Positions 36,886-46,635 of a DNA stretch of 64,000 nucleotides are shown in pieces. The position numbers were made by a program, and so were the translations under genes. Every line of letters starts with the position of its first letter. The first letter of the stretch is position 1. The notes below the pieces were generated by a model. It saw nothing but the letters and a program-made list of their open reading frames with translations, searched no databases and was not told the DNA's origin. Source of the DNA: Clostridium zeae (GTDB lineage Bacteria > Bacillota > Clostridia > Clostridiales > Clostridiaceae). The stretch spans positions 124,001 to 188,000 of the forward strand of contig NZ_BMBA01000004.1 of NCBI RefSeq assembly GCF_017312485.1. Direction: 5' to 3'.

Positions 36886-38103
36886 ATGAAAATCGGCAAA
36901 TTTGTTCAAGCTAATAACTTAACTATAGATACTGTACGACATTACATGGATATGTCACTAATAATACCAGAGAAGCAGGGCGGCCAATACGACTTTGATT
37001 CTAGATGTCAAAAAGATTTAGAAGATGTACTGAATCTTAAAAAAATGGGATTTTCCTTAAGCGAAATCAAGTCACTTTTTATGTTTAAAAGATTAGCTAA
37101 ACTCACTCAATATCAGGAAGATGAATGTTTTAGAACGATTTTTATAAATAAATATAAGCAGCTAGAAAGTCAAATAAAAGATCTTGATGAAATGAAGCAA
37201 CAGCTTAAAACCAAATTAATTGATCTTTCCAAAGTAAAAATCAAAAATACATCTGTGATAGGAATAGATTTTAAAGTATTAAATCTTCTAAAATGCTTAA
37301 AATGTGGAAAGGATCTAGTACTTCATCAAGGAAGTATAATATCTAATCAAATAATAGATGGAAATTTAGTTTGTAGCTGTGGTGAAGAGTATCTGGTTGA
37401 AGACGGAATATTGAAGGTTGGCAAGGAAAAACTGAATTACGATAATGATCTTGACCTTAACCATATTATAGATTATATAAATTCTACTGATACAGAGTAT
37501 CTTGAAAATATTTATCATGGAATGGATTGGATAAATAAAAAAATAGATTTTACTAACTGGCAAGGTAATGTAATCCTTGAGTTAGGATCAGGAATAGGTT
37601 TCTTTTTACGAAGCGTTTTTGAAAACCTACCAGACGACTCCATATACATTGCAGTAGATCATGATATAAGCAAGCATTTATTCTTAAAAAACATACTGGA
37701 GACTGTAAATTGTAAGAAAAATATATTATTCATTTGTTCAGACTTTCTACAAATCCCAATTAAAGATAAATCCGTGGATGTGCTTCTAGATATGTCAGGA
37801 ACAAGTAATTATAGTTTTGATAATGAAGAGTTTCTATTAAAACTAGTTGACAATTATGTAAAGAATAGCTCAAACATCATAGGTTCATACATCTTATTTA
37901 AAAACTTTACATCTCATAGCTTAATTGAAGATAAATACAGAAAAAACTTTATACTAAATAATGTTAGAGAACAGCTTTCAAAACTTAACTACGACATCTT
38001 AGAAGAAAATATATCAAATTACATTGAAAAGGGTGGAAAATACGAAAGTTACTTCAGAGATGGTGAGAAAGTATTTTCATATTTAATTCTTGGGAAAAGG
38101 TAG
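36886..38103 (+). CDS. MerR-type regulator fused to a zinc ribbon and SAM-dependent methyltransferase
   Basis: 405 residues from the ATG at 36886, after GGGGTGATA. Residues 1-70 are a MerR helix-turn-helix ([20 protein letters not shown]), followed by a coiled coil to about 125. Cys137, Cys140, Cys163 and Cys165 form a Trm112/RlmA-like zinc ribbon. A class I methyltransferase follows with the SAM loop [12 protein letters not shown] (about 229-240) and acidic D-x-D strands ([18 protein letters not shown]). In place of a ligand-binding domain it thus carries an enzyme. The MFS exporter behind it is a likely target. What is methylated is unknown. Confidence 0.82.
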   Translation: MKIGKFVQANNLTIDTVRHYMDMSLIIPEKQGGQYDFDSRCQKDLEDVLNLKKMGFSLSEIKSLFMFKRLAKLTQYQEDECFRTIFINKYKQLESQIKDLDEMKQQLKTKLIDLSKVKIKNTSVIGIDFKVLNLLKCLKCGKDLVLHQGSIISNQIIDGNLVCSCGEEYLVEDGILKVGKEKLNYDNDLDLNHIIDYINSTDTEYLENIYHGMDWINKKIDFTNWQGNVILELGSGIGFFLRSVFENLPDDSIYIAVDHDISKHLFLKNILETVNCKKNILFICSDFLQIPIKDKSVDVLLDMSGTSNYSFDNEEFLLKLVDNYVKNSSNIIGSYILFKNFTSHSLIEDKYRKNFILNNVREQLSKLNYDILEENISNYIEKGGKYESYFRDGEKVFSYLILGKR

Positions 38104-38120
38104 GGTCAACCCTACCTTTT
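38095..38120 (+). terminator. Terminator overlapping the stop of the MerR-methyltransferase gene
   Basis: AAAGGTAGGGT and ACCCTACCTTT form an 11-bp stem followed by T. It separates this gene from the MFS gene, which may have its own promoter in the following 120 bases. Confidence 0.75.
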
Positions 38121-38239
38121 ATCTATTTTATCATTAGAAATTATTATATGTATATATTGATATGGTGCTAGGGCTATTATTTAAAATAAATTAGCGCATT
38201 AAAAAAATATAATAATTTTTAAAGGAAAGTGATATTAAA

Positions 38240-39496
38240 ATGTTTGTATCAATATTATCATTAAAGAAACTTTTTAAAAATAAAGAGTCATCAAATGTAA
38301 TTTTATTTTCAGTAGCAAGTTTTATATCTCTATTTGGAACCTCGGTATATAACTTTGCCATCAGTTTATTTGTGTTGAAACTCACAGGTTCAGGACTAAG
38401 CTTTGCAACCACTCTAATTATGGGTATTTTATCCACTGTTCTTGTTAACCCTTTTGCAGGTGTACTTGCAGACAGGCTTGATAAGAAACTTCTTGCAATT
38501 ATCACTGATATGCTAAACGGTATTTTATTGATAATCCTTTATCTGTTATCTATTAGCTTTACTTTAAACCTACCGATTATCTATGTTAGCACCTTTATAT
38601 TAAATGTATTTTCTACAGTTTATGGAATCAGTATTGAAGCAGCAAGACCAAATCTAGTATCAGAGAAAAGACTTATTTCTATAAATGCTATAAATAAAGT
38701 GATAGAATCTATCTCTTCAATCTTAGGCCCAATCATTGGCGGAATGGTCTTTGCATTGTTAGACATAAGATTTTTCATAATAATTAATAGCTTTTCTTTT
38801 GTAGTGTCTGCATTTCTTCAGCTATTCATGGATTTTAAGCTAACGTATGTTAGTAATGGTAAGCCAAAAGAGATGATTAACTTTTTTGCGGATATACTTG
38901 AAGGTATTACCTATCTAAGAGATAAAAAAAATATTTCAAATATGTTTGCAATTTTTATTGTGTTGAACTTTTTCATTGGTCTTTCAATAACCGTTCCAAT
39001 GCCCTATATAATAAACAATGTATTAAAATTGAATACTAAATTCTTTGGAATAATAGAGGGGGCTTTCCCTATAGGCATGATTTTTGGTGCTATTATGATT
39101 AAAAGAATTATAGAAAAATATTCATACAAAAGTATTATAAAATCAACTAGTATGCTATTATCTGCGTGTATGTCAGCAATAGGTTTTTCAGTTATACTAC
39201 ACCAACAAATAAATAATGAGAATGTTTTTCTAATATATTTCATTTTAGTCATGATATTAGCAGGTATAGCAATATCAGCTATTGACATACCAATTTTTTA
39301 TATATTACAGCAGGCTATCCCAGATGAATACAGGGGCAGAGTACTCAGCATAGGTATGAGCATAGCTAAAATAATCCTACCTATCGCACTAGTTTTAGCA
39401 GGAGCATTAATAAATCATATACCAACATATATTTTGCCAATACTAAGCGGTGTAGGCCTTTATATTTTTACTTTGTTTTATATTAAAATTAATTAA
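38240..39496 (+). CDS. MFS exporter
   Basis: 418 residues, twelve predicted membrane segments. The N-terminal SLFGTSVYNFAISLFVLKLTGSG and the loop NPFAGVLADRLDKK (motif A-like) fit the drug-exporting MFS_3/enterobactin-exporter branch. The start follows AAAGGAAAGTG. It lies 137 bases behind the MerR-methyltransferase fusion and probably exports a toxic compound that this regulator responds to. Confidence 0.82.
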   Translation: MFVSILSLKKLFKNKESSNVILFSVASFISLFGTSVYNFAISLFVLKLTGSGLSFATTLIMGILSTVLVNPFAGVLADRLDKKLLAIITDMLNGILLIILYLLSISFTLNLPIIYVSTFILNVFSTVYGISIEAARPNLVSEKRLISINAINKVIESISSILGPIIGGMVFALLDIRFFIIINSFSFVVSAFLQLFMDFKLTYVSNGKPKEMINFFADILEGITYLRDKKNISNMFAIFIVLNFFIGLSITVPMPYIINNVLKLNTKFFGIIEGAFPIGMIFGAIMIKRIIEKYSYKSIIKSTSMLLSACMSAIGFSVILHQQINNENVFLIYFILVMILAGIAISAIDIPIFYILQQAIPDEYRGRVLSIGMSIAKIILPIALVLAGALINHIPTYILPILSGVGLYIFTLFYIKIN

Positions 39497-39642
39497 TTCT
39501 TTTTCGTTCATACTAATCTTCATATAAATATTTTTCAATTATTTAACTACTTGCAGACTTGTCCATTGACCAATATACTATATATTAGATAAAATAGTAT
39601 TTACCATATATTTTCCATTTTAAATAACTGAAAGGATTTATT

Positions 39643-41043
39643 ATGAATAAAAAAGATATATTAGAATTAAAAAGACGTTTAAAAAAAGATGATTGTACCT
39701 TTACCAAAATGTGTGGCTGCTATGTTAATGGTGAAAAGAATATAGTATTAAAATTTAGAGAAACTTTTCTGAATCTAAGAGAGGAAGAATTCTTTAAATA
39801 TTTAGAGATTGCAAAAAAAACTCTATCTGGTACTGTTGGAAATAACATTCTAGAACTTAACTTTCCTATTGAAGAAGGAAATAATATAGGCAGTAGACAG
39901 CTTTCCTTAATGGAATTAAAAAGAAGCGCCTTAAAAAATGATATGTTGCTTGATGAATTCTATGATTTAATTATTGACAGTTATGACCACGCTGGTAATT
40001 TTTTAATACTTATTTTCCATGATGCTTATGATGTTATCATTAAAACTACTGACAATGGAAAATTAGATGAGTCAGAAGAAGTGTATGAATATATATTGTG
40101 TGCAATATGTCCTGTGTCCCTTGCAGAACCAGGCCTCGGATACTTTGAAGATGAAAATCGAATAGGAGCCCGTATCAGAGACTGGATAGTTGGTGCTCCA
40201 GAACTTGGATTCGTTTTCCCGGCTTTTACGGACCGTAGTGCAGATATTCATTCTATTATGTACTATACAAAAAATGCGAAGGATACTCATCCAGAATTTG
40301 TGGAACAAGCCTTAGGCTGTAGTTCAAAGCAAACTGCTACAGAACAGAAAGAAACCTTCAACAATATCATACAAAAAGCAATTGGCAGCGATGATAAAAA
40401 ATCAGAGCGTATTTTCATGGAAATTCAAGATGCTCTTAATACTATGGTAGAAGATAACAATGCCATTAACGGTAAGGATGCTGAGCCTATAACTTTGACT
40501 ATGGAAAATATCCAAGATGTTCTGATTGAAAACGGCATTCCAGAAGAAATCACTAAGAAAATCGAAAAATCCTACACAGAAGAATTCGGTGATACCCCTC
40601 CGGCAGTAGAACATTTAATAGATAAAAAAGTACTTGCTGCAAATGAACAAAGAAAAAAGGAAGAAAGACTTGAAAAGAAAGTACGTATCCTAGAAGAAAG
40701 ACTTGAGCAAACAAAACAAGTGGCTGAGTTAGTTTCAGAAAAAGAAATAGCTGTGGACACAGACACTGATCCCCTATCAGAAACAGATTCAAAGTCTGAT
40801 CTAGAAATAGCATCAGATACTAATTTAGAAGTAGATTCTGAAATTACTTCAGAGCAAAATACTGACTCTGAAATAGTATCAGATAAAAACACTGCTGAGG
40901 ACTATGATATTGTACTTCAGGTAAAGCCTGAGAAAGTAACTCAAATAAAATCCCAGATAATTGACGGTAAGAAATGTATAGTTATTCCTATTGAGGAAAA
41001 TGAAAATTATCAAACCTTTTTAAAACATGAAAAAACAAATTAG
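39643..41043 (+). CDS. DUF4317 family protein with acidic low-complexity tail
   Basis: 466 residues. The N-terminal two thirds (MNKKDILELKRRLKKDDCTFTKMCGCYVN split: DILELKRRLKKDDCTF, MCGCYV; IGARIRDWIVGAPELGFVFPAF) match DUF4317. A coiled coil (about 325-370) and a Ser/Asp/Glu-rich linker of about 50 residues (DTDTDPLSETDSKSD) follow, then a short basic end. Function is unknown. The start follows GAAAGGA. It is convergent with the RiPP cluster but not part of it. Confidence 0.78.
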   Translation: MNKKDILELKRRLKKDDCTFTKMCGCYVNGEKNIVLKFRETFLNLREEEFFKYLEIAKKTLSGTVGNNILELNFPIEEGNNIGSRQLSLMELKRSALKNDMLLDEFYDLIIDSYDHAGNFLILIFHDAYDVIIKTTDNGKLDESEEVYEYILCAICPVSLAEPGLGYFEDENRIGARIRDWIVGAPELGFVFPAFTDRSADIHSIMYYTKNAKDTHPEFVEQALGCSSKQTATEQKETFNNIIQKAIGSDDKKSERIFMEIQDALNTMVEDNNAINGKDAEPITLTMENIQDVLIENGIPEEITKKIEKSYTEEFGDTPPAVEHLIDKKVLAANEQRKKEERLEKKVRILEERLEQTKQVAELVSEKEIAVDTDTDPLSETDSKSDLEIASDTNLEVDSEITSEQNTDSEIVSDKNTAEDYDIVLQVKPEKVTQIKSQIIDGKKCIVIPIEENENYQTFLKHEKTN

Positions 41044-41168
41044 ATATATAAATTAAAAGTTATTCTTTGGATTTGACTATCTTGTCTTCAAAGATTAATA
41101 TTTAAAATAACAGGATATACTTAAAATAATTGTTTAGTATTTATTATAATATGCTATATAAGATAAAA

Positions 41169-41202
41169 CAGTAGATAATTTTCTGCAAAAAATTATCTAC
41201 TG
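41169..41202 (-). terminator. Terminator of the RiPP cluster
   Basis: CAGTAGATAATTTT pairs with AAAATTATCTACTG; a T-rich stretch follows on the minus strand. It lies about 95 bases behind the precursor gene. Confidence 0.8.
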
Positions 41203-41296
41203 CCATAATATTAAATTTTCAAGTTTTTACAAAAGTCTCAACAGACCTCTTTATCAATAGCATATGTTTTCCCTTTTGAATATACTAATTAACCTT

Positions 41297-41503
41297 TTAG
41301 CTTGTATATCCTGTAATCTGTACTCCGCAGCTACTAATGCAGATTCCACTACATGCACCAGCATATGCGCATCCAATAGTACATGTTCCTGTGCAACTAC
41401 CGCCGCATTCTACAGAACATGAAAATACACACCATGGACATCCATAACCGCTTACATCATCTTTAACATTTTTAGTCTTCTTATTTAAAAATATATGATT
41501 CAT
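41297..41503 (-). CDS. CXXX-repeat Cys-rich RiPP precursor peptide
   Basis: 68 residues. A basic/acidic leader (1-21, MNHIFLNKKTKNVKDDVSGY) is followed by a core with ten Cys at 22, 25, 29, 33, 37, 41, 45, 51, 55 and 59, that is a run spaced exactly CX3C, rich in Gly, Ser and Thr. It has one of the strongest ribosome sites in the window (AAAGGAGGTGAGATAA before ATG), as expected for an abundant precursor. It lies last in the cluster, behind the modification genes. The regular spacing suits thioether or similar cross-links made by a radical SAM enzyme. It belongs with CXXX-repeat or Clo7bot-like clostridial peptides; which one cannot be settled here. Confidence 0.85.
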   Translation of the reverse strand: MNHIFLNKKTKNVKDDVSGYGCPWCVFSCSVECGGSCTGTCTIGCAYAGACSGICISSCGVQITGYTS

Positions 41504-41600
41504 TTATCTCACCTCCTTTCGAGAATTAAATTTTTTAATTTCAGCACAGTATTAAAATTAGACATATAAAATACTTCTTAATATATTACCGTAAAAAAGC

Positions 41601-41894
41601 TTAAGCAAAGTTTAGTATGATCTCATTTGTGTCAAAGTTAATAGTCCAATTGCCATTTTCTACAGACTTCCATTGATATTTTTTAGCGGTATCTGCCCAC
41701 CAATTATCAAATTGCTCTTTAGTCTTTACTACATCATGTATAATTTTTTCATATACATGTTCAACTTCTTCTTCAGGAAGGGACATATTTGTCAGTGCTG
41801 GTAGTAGTTCATTTAATGCTATTCTTCTCTCATAAAGTCTTAAAATCTCTTTTTTTTCTTCATCGGTTACATAACCAACCTTCTCCTTAAACAT
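41601..41894 (-). CDS. CXXX-repeat peptide modification-system protein
   Basis: 97 residues from the ATG at 41894, preceded by AGGAGGCCTG; the frame extends seven codons further but without a site. VTDEEKKEILRLYERRIAL and the end WKSVENGNWTINFDTNEIIL resemble a small protein that accompanies CXXX-repeat peptides and their maturases. It may be a leader-binding or delivery factor. It overlaps the stop of the radical SAM gene by eight bases, so the two are translationally coupled. Confidence 0.7.
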   Translation of the reverse strand: MFKEKVGYVTDEEKKEILRLYERRIALNELLPALTNMSLPEEEVEHVYEKIIHDVVKTKEQFDNWWADTAKKYQWKSVENGNWTINFDTNEIILNFA

Positions 41895-44028
41895 ATTCAG
41901 GCCTCCTATTTTCATTCTTAAAAATACTTATTGGATCTAAATAAGGTACATCTATGATATCTTTATTGATACCACCAAGCTCTTTTATTTCTATTAATTT
42001 TTTTAATTCTTTTGACTTATTTCTTTCTACATGGCTTATAATGCACTGAATCTTAGAAGGTATATTTATTTCATCTGTCATTATTTTATTTTGAAATTTA
42101 CATCTTCTACATTGATACGCATCACACTTTAAACAAATAGGTGCATTCTCTAAGCTAAGAAACTTCTTGTTCTTTATATTAATCCCATCCTCTAAGGTAC
42201 CGATAAAGTCTTCCGGATCATTGAAATAAAATGCAGGACATATATAGATTCTTCCATTCGGCGCTAGTGCAAATGTGCTTTCGCCTGCATCACAATTATG
42301 CATATCATCTATTTCAAAAATATCAGTAAGAACATTAATTGATAAATGTTCATTATTGTTATAGGAATCTGCAACTAACGGCAATAATAAATCCAACTGC
42401 AATTCATAGTTTTTAACATCTGCTTCTTGCCAAGTCATTATATCTTCTAAAATTAAATTGACTCTACTTGTTGATTTTTTCAGTTCACTTACTAATTCAT
42501 ATATTTTCGATATCTTTTCTTCATTAATTAAAAGAATGCAATTATCAGTAACATTACTTGAAACACTGTTATCAAGTAATGACACAGAATCCACAGGTAA
42601 ATCTGAAATTGATTGATCTGAAACAGTTAAATTTCCAATGTATTCACCGCAAATGCTTACTTTATCCTTAGCTAGAAATACAGGTTTGATATTATTGTTT
42701 TTGCAAAACTCCATACCTTTTTTCAATACATCATTAGTCATAACATTATTTGTATTTTTAGTATTTCTATAAGAACAATGAGGAGTTATATTATCAGAAG
42801 TTATAAAAAGTAAATTTTTATTTTTAAGTCCTCTTTCCTGTTTATAGCTATCTCTTATAGTAAATTGATTTAGTTCTTTGGATAGTCTGTCCCAAAAATA
42901 GTCATTTGCTCTTACATTTGCTTTATGCATCTTACATATATTTGTTGCTCTTTGGAAAATAGTATCTGTATCTGCTATATCGTAGTTAAATCCATTGCAC
43001 CATGCACATCCACTGGCAACCTCACACTCTAAACATTCCTCTTTACTTTGTATTTTGGTTGATAGTGCAGCAAATGGACGTAATTTATCTTCATTTATTC
43101 CATTATAAATATCACCAATTACTTTTCCTTTTTTTTGAGATAAGCTTATATCACAAAATCTCACGCATGGAAAGAAATTCCCTTTCCAATCTATTGCCAA
43201 CATAGTTCCTGCACCACAGAAATTTTTTTCTAATTCCTTTTTTTCTAGTGGAAGTCCAATATTAGGTCCAAAGAAACGAACTGAATGATCTTCCCAAAGC
43301 TTATTTTCAATAATGTAATCAGCAAGTTCTTTTAACTGCTGTTCAAAGATTTCATCATCACCTTCATGCCATACATCTTCGAAGACTACATTAGCAGGTA
43401 TGATCTTTAAACCTAAATTCCATAAGCTTATAATGCTGTCTTTAATATATTTAAGGTCTCCATGAGAAAATGTAGCTTTGGTAGTTGCACTAGGAAATTG
43501 CTGCATCCATAGAGGAATATTTTTCAATACATCATCATAAGAACCGGTTCCATCAACTTTTACTCTCTGAAGATCATGCTTAATCTTGTTTCCATCAATA
43601 CTGATTCCAATTGATAGATGCCCTTTATTCTTTCTTATATATTGTTGTACTTTTGGAGTATGATACAATACTCCATTAGTTGAGAAGTTAAACCTATAAT
43701 TGTTAAACCATGGATGATCTAGTTTAAACATCTCATATTTAATGTAGTCACTGATTTTATCAATTAGGTCTATTTCTAAAAATGGCTCTCCACCAATAAA
43801 ATCCCAGATTACCCCCTCATCATCGAAAAATTCTCTGTTTTCCAATATATAGTCAACAGCTTTTTTCGCAACTTCAAAATCCATTTTATTCTTCGTGTTT
43901 TTGCCAGTCATGTAACAATATTTACAAGCAAGATTACAATTTTCTGTTACACAAAAAGTTATGGTCTTAGCTAAACCTTCTCCCCAGGGCTGTGGCATTT
44001 CACCCATTTTTATCTTTCTATATTCCAT
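41887..44028 (-). CDS. Radical SAM/SPASM peptide maturase fused to a second CXXX-maturase-like half
   Basis: 713 residues. The N-terminal half (1-400) is a radical SAM enzyme with CX3CX2C at Cys31, Cys35 and Cys38, then a SPASM domain (CGAGTMLAIDWKGNFFPC near 271-290, CLECEVASGCAWCNGF near 335-350), like the clostridial Cys-rich peptide maturase CcpM. The second half lacks CX3CX2C but ends in its own SPASM-type Cys cluster (Cys579, 597, 632, 635, 640 and 643, including CDAYQCRRC), resembling the separate CXXX-repeat peptide maturase. It probably cross-links the precursor's cysteines, with one half possibly serving as substrate platform. Start follows AGGAGGAG. Confidence 0.85.
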   Translation of the reverse strand: MEYRKIKMGEMPQPWGEGLAKTITFCVTENCNLACKYCYMTGKNTKNKMDFEVAKKAVDYILENREFFDDEGVIWDFIGGEPFLEIDLIDKISDYIKYEMFKLDHPWFNNYRFNFSTNGVLYHTPKVQQYIRKNKGHLSIGISIDGNKIKHDLQRVKVDGTGSYDDVLKNIPLWMQQFPSATTKATFSHGDLKYIKDSIISLWNLGLKIIPANVVFEDVWHEGDDEIFEQQLKELADYIIENKLWEDHSVRFFGPNIGLPLEKKELEKNFCGAGTMLAIDWKGNFFPCVRFCDISLSQKKGKVIGDIYNGINEDKLRPFAALSTKIQSKEECLECEVASGCAWCNGFNYDIADTDTIFQRATNICKMHKANVRANDYFWDRLSKELNQFTIRDSYKQERGLKNKNLLFITSDNITPHCSYRNTKNTNNVMTNDVLKKGMEFCKNNNIKPVFLAKDKVSICGEYIGNLTVSDQSISDLPVDSVSLLDNSVSSNVTDNCILLINEEKISKIYELVSELKKSTSRVNLILEDIMTWQEADVKNYELQLDLLLPLVADSYNNNEHLSINVLTDIFEIDDMHNCDAGESTFALAPNGRIYICPAFYFNDPEDFIGTLEDGINIKNKKFLSLENAPICLKCDAYQCRRCKFQNKIMTDEINIPSKIQCIISHVERNKSKELKKLIEIKELGGINKDIIDVPYLDPISIFKNENRRPEYV

Positions 44029-44037
44029 TTTCTCCTC

Positions 44038-44754
44038 CTAAATCTTAGAATTTGTTAATCCTTTATATTTGAGTCTTTTTATTACTTCTTGATAATTTGT
44101 TATTTCTTCTGTTTGTATTATTCTTGCAATTTGCCCACTTATATACGCTGCCGCCATACTGTTTCCACATATATCTTTACTTGTTATTTTGTCAGCATCC
44201 ACTATATTGTCTATGCCATATGGGGCATAGTAAAAATCTTTGTAATATCTAAAATCAGTAATATTATTAAACTGTTCACCTTTTACCCCTACAACTTTCT
44301 TATGATATGCAGGGTAAGATTTTCTTCCCATATTTTCTGCAGCAGATACTACTAGAATATTATCTTTTATTGCATCGTTTACAATCTTATTAATGTAGTA
44401 CTTGTATTTCCACTTAGTTGTACCCAAACTCAAATGTATGATATCAGGTTTTAAGGAGACAGCTTCTATCATAGCACTTATTAACACTCTACCGTCAGTT
44501 GTAAGCTTTTCATTCAATATATTGATATCTATAAATTGAACATTGTCGCATAAGGATTTAATTATTAATGCTATTGCAGTGCCATGATCATGCCTTGGCT
44601 TTATATCATCATCCTGAACAATAAACCCTTCATCATTGATCTTAAAGCCTGTAAGCTTTTTAATGTTTTTATTAAGTTCAGAAACATAAGGTTTTATGCC
44701 ACTATCAATAATAGCAATTACCGTAGGCTTTCTAATTTCCATCAAACTTGCCAA
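44038..44754 (-). CDS. Short subtilisin-like (S8) peptidase of the RiPP cluster
   Basis: 238 residues, probably starting at the TTG at 44754 (GGTGGTGAG nine bases upstream); an ATG at 44742 is the alternative. The triad is visible as Asp17 (IIDSGI), His57 (RHDHGTAI) and Ser199 (CGNSMAAAY), with the oxyanion Asn141 (AENMG). There is no signal peptide or propeptide, so it acts inside the cell. It is probably the leader peptidase, as the exporter has no N-terminal peptidase domain. It begins five bases before the ABC stop's end and runs into the maturase gene. Confidence 0.85.
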   Translation of the reverse strand: MASLMEIRKPTVIAIIDSGIKPYVSELNKNIKKLTGFKINDEGFIVQDDDIKPRHDHGTAIALIIKSLCDNVQFIDINILNEKLTTDGRVLISAMIEAVSLKPDIIHLSLGTTKWKYKYYINKIVNDAIKDNILVVSAAENMGRKSYPAYHKKVVGVKGEQFNNITDFRYYKDFYYAPYGIDNIVDADKITSKDICGNSMAAAYISGQIARIIQTEEITNYQEVIKRLKYKGLTNSKI

Positions 44755-44758
44755 AGCA

Positions 44759-46528
44759 CTAACTCACCACCTTTTTTTCATTTAAAATACTAAATTCTGT
44801 TTCATACAGATTTTTATATACACTATTGTTCTTAAATAAATATTGATGGGTACCAGCTCCAACTACTTGTCCACCTTCTAGTACTACAATCTCATCTGCT
44901 TCAATCACAGTTAGCAATCTATGGGCAATTGTTATTACTGTATGATCTACTAAAAGCCTATCTATTGCTTCTTTTATATGGTATTGTGAGTCATTATCCA
45001 AGGAAGATGTCGCTTCATCAAATAGTATTATCTTAGATTTTTTAATCAAAGCTCTAGCTATTGCTATTTTTTGCTTTTGTCCACCAGATAAATTCACTCC
45101 GTTATCCCCAACTATTGTGTCGTAACCATTAGGTAAACTAGAAATAAATTCATGAATATATGCTAACTTACAGCTATTTATGATTTCTTCATCAGTTGCA
45201 GCTTCATTGACAATTGATAAATTATCTTTAATACTCATGTTAAAAAGAAATGGATCTTGTCTAACTATTGAGACATGTTTACGTATTGAATCCTCATCAA
45301 AGTTTTTTATATCTATATTATCAATAAAAATCTTACCTTGTTGTAATTCATAAAATCTTAAAATCAAGTTAAATATAGTACTTTTACCTGACCCGCTCCG
45401 TCCAACTATAGCAACCTTTGTATTAGGTGTAACATGAAAACTAACGTCCTTTAGTAATTCTTTATCCTTCTCATAAGAAAAACTCAAATTCTTAAAGTAT
45501 ATATCACCTTTAATGGTATCTATCTTATCAGTACCTAATTCTTCCTTATCATAATTTAAGTTATCCATTAAGCTAAAAATTCTATCAAGAGAAGTGAGCG
45601 CTTGTTGGATATTTGAATTCAACCTTGTAATGTTCATCAATGAGCTAGAGAACTGTTGAGAGTATGAAGAAAATGCAATAAAATATTCTACAGTCAATGC
45701 ACCAGAAAATATAAGGTATCCTCCCACTAAAATAACTACGAATTGAGAAAAATTATCTATGCACTGACTCAAAGCTTGAAGAAAAGTATTAAAAGTTGTA
45801 ATAGAAATTGTTTTTACTTTTAGCTTACTGCTCAATTTCATAAAGGATTCAAATCTTTTTTGTTTTATACCAAGACTTTTTATTTCCCTAATGCCTAAAA
45901 TTGATGCATGCATATCACTGTAATAATCATCATTTAACTTTGCAAGTTCTTGCGATTTATCTCTTAATCTTCCGCCAAATATCACAAATATGGATAATGA
46001 TATAGGAAACGAAACTAAAACTACTAATGAAAGTAGTACATTTACTCTAAATACTACAATACCGATAACCGCAACCTTAATAACATCAATTATAGTATTA
46101 AGCAATTGGTTAATTATGATATTTGCTAAAGTATTTGCATCTCCATTTAGTCTAGATATAAAATCTCCTGTTCGCATTTCATCGAAAGCCTTAATCGGTA
46201 AATCAAGTATTTTTTTATACATATCTCGTTTGATATCGTAAACAATATTTTGAGTAAGGAAAGAAAATAAATAAGTTTGGAAAGATGTTGATATAGTTTG
46301 TACTAAAAAAATTATCATCAAATATAATACACATCTTAAAATAAGGTAAAAATCCTTCTCGTAAAAGGTCACGATAAGTTTTGCCCAGACTAATGGCTGC
46401 ACTATACTTATAGCTATGCCTACCAGGATACAAAAAAAAGCAGCAAAAAACTTTCTCCTAACCGGATGAACATATATAAATGCTCTTCTCAATAAACTCC
46501 AATTATTCTGCAAAGTATCTTTAGACAA
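44759..46528 (-). CDS. ABC exporter (fused membrane and ATPase domains) of the RiPP cluster
   Basis: 589 residues. Six membrane segments (about 25-300) precede an ATPase domain with Walker A GRSGSGKST, signature LSGGQKQKIA, Walker B KIILFDEATSSLD and the H-loop TIAHRL. There is no C39 peptidase domain at the N terminus, so leader removal must be done by another protein. First gene of the operon, preceded by a consensus promoter. It probably exports the matured peptide; an immunity role is also possible. Confidence 0.88.
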   Translation of the reverse strand: MSKDTLQNNWSLLRRAFIYVHPVRRKFFAAFFCILVGIAISIVQPLVWAKLIVTFYEKDFYLILRCVLYLMIIFLVQTISTSFQTYLFSFLTQNIVYDIKRDMYKKILDLPIKAFDEMRTGDFISRLNGDANTLANIIINQLLNTIIDVIKVAVIGIVVFRVNVLLSLVVLVSFPISLSIFVIFGGRLRDKSQELAKLNDDYYSDMHASILGIREIKSLGIKQKRFESFMKLSSKLKVKTISITTFNTFLQALSQCIDNFSQFVVILVGGYLIFSGALTVEYFIAFSSYSQQFSSSLMNITRLNSNIQQALTSLDRIFSLMDNLNYDKEELGTDKIDTIKGDIYFKNLSFSYEKDKELLKDVSFHVTPNTKVAIVGRSGSGKSTIFNLILRFYELQQGKIFIDNIDIKNFDEDSIRKHVSIVRQDPFLFNMSIKDNLSIVNEAATDEEIINSCKLAYIHEFISSLPNGYDTIVGDNGVNLSGGQKQKIAIARALIKKSKIILFDEATSSLDNDSQYHIKEAIDRLLVDHTVITIAHRLLTVIEADEIVVLEGGQVVGAGTHQYLFKNNSVYKNLYETEFSILNEKKVVS

Positions 46529-46635
46529 ACTATTATCCTCCTTTTATAGATAAATACTTTTAAAACAGAGGAAGTGTACTAAAGTTTTTTAATAAAAATT
46601 GTTTTCCTCGTCATTATAAAATTAACCCCAAAATA

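Noticed and set aside
40553-40892. Overlapping minus-strand frames of 86 and 106 codons in the DUF4317 gene
   Set aside because: They mirror its Ser/Asp/Glu-rich coding region and lack any start signal.
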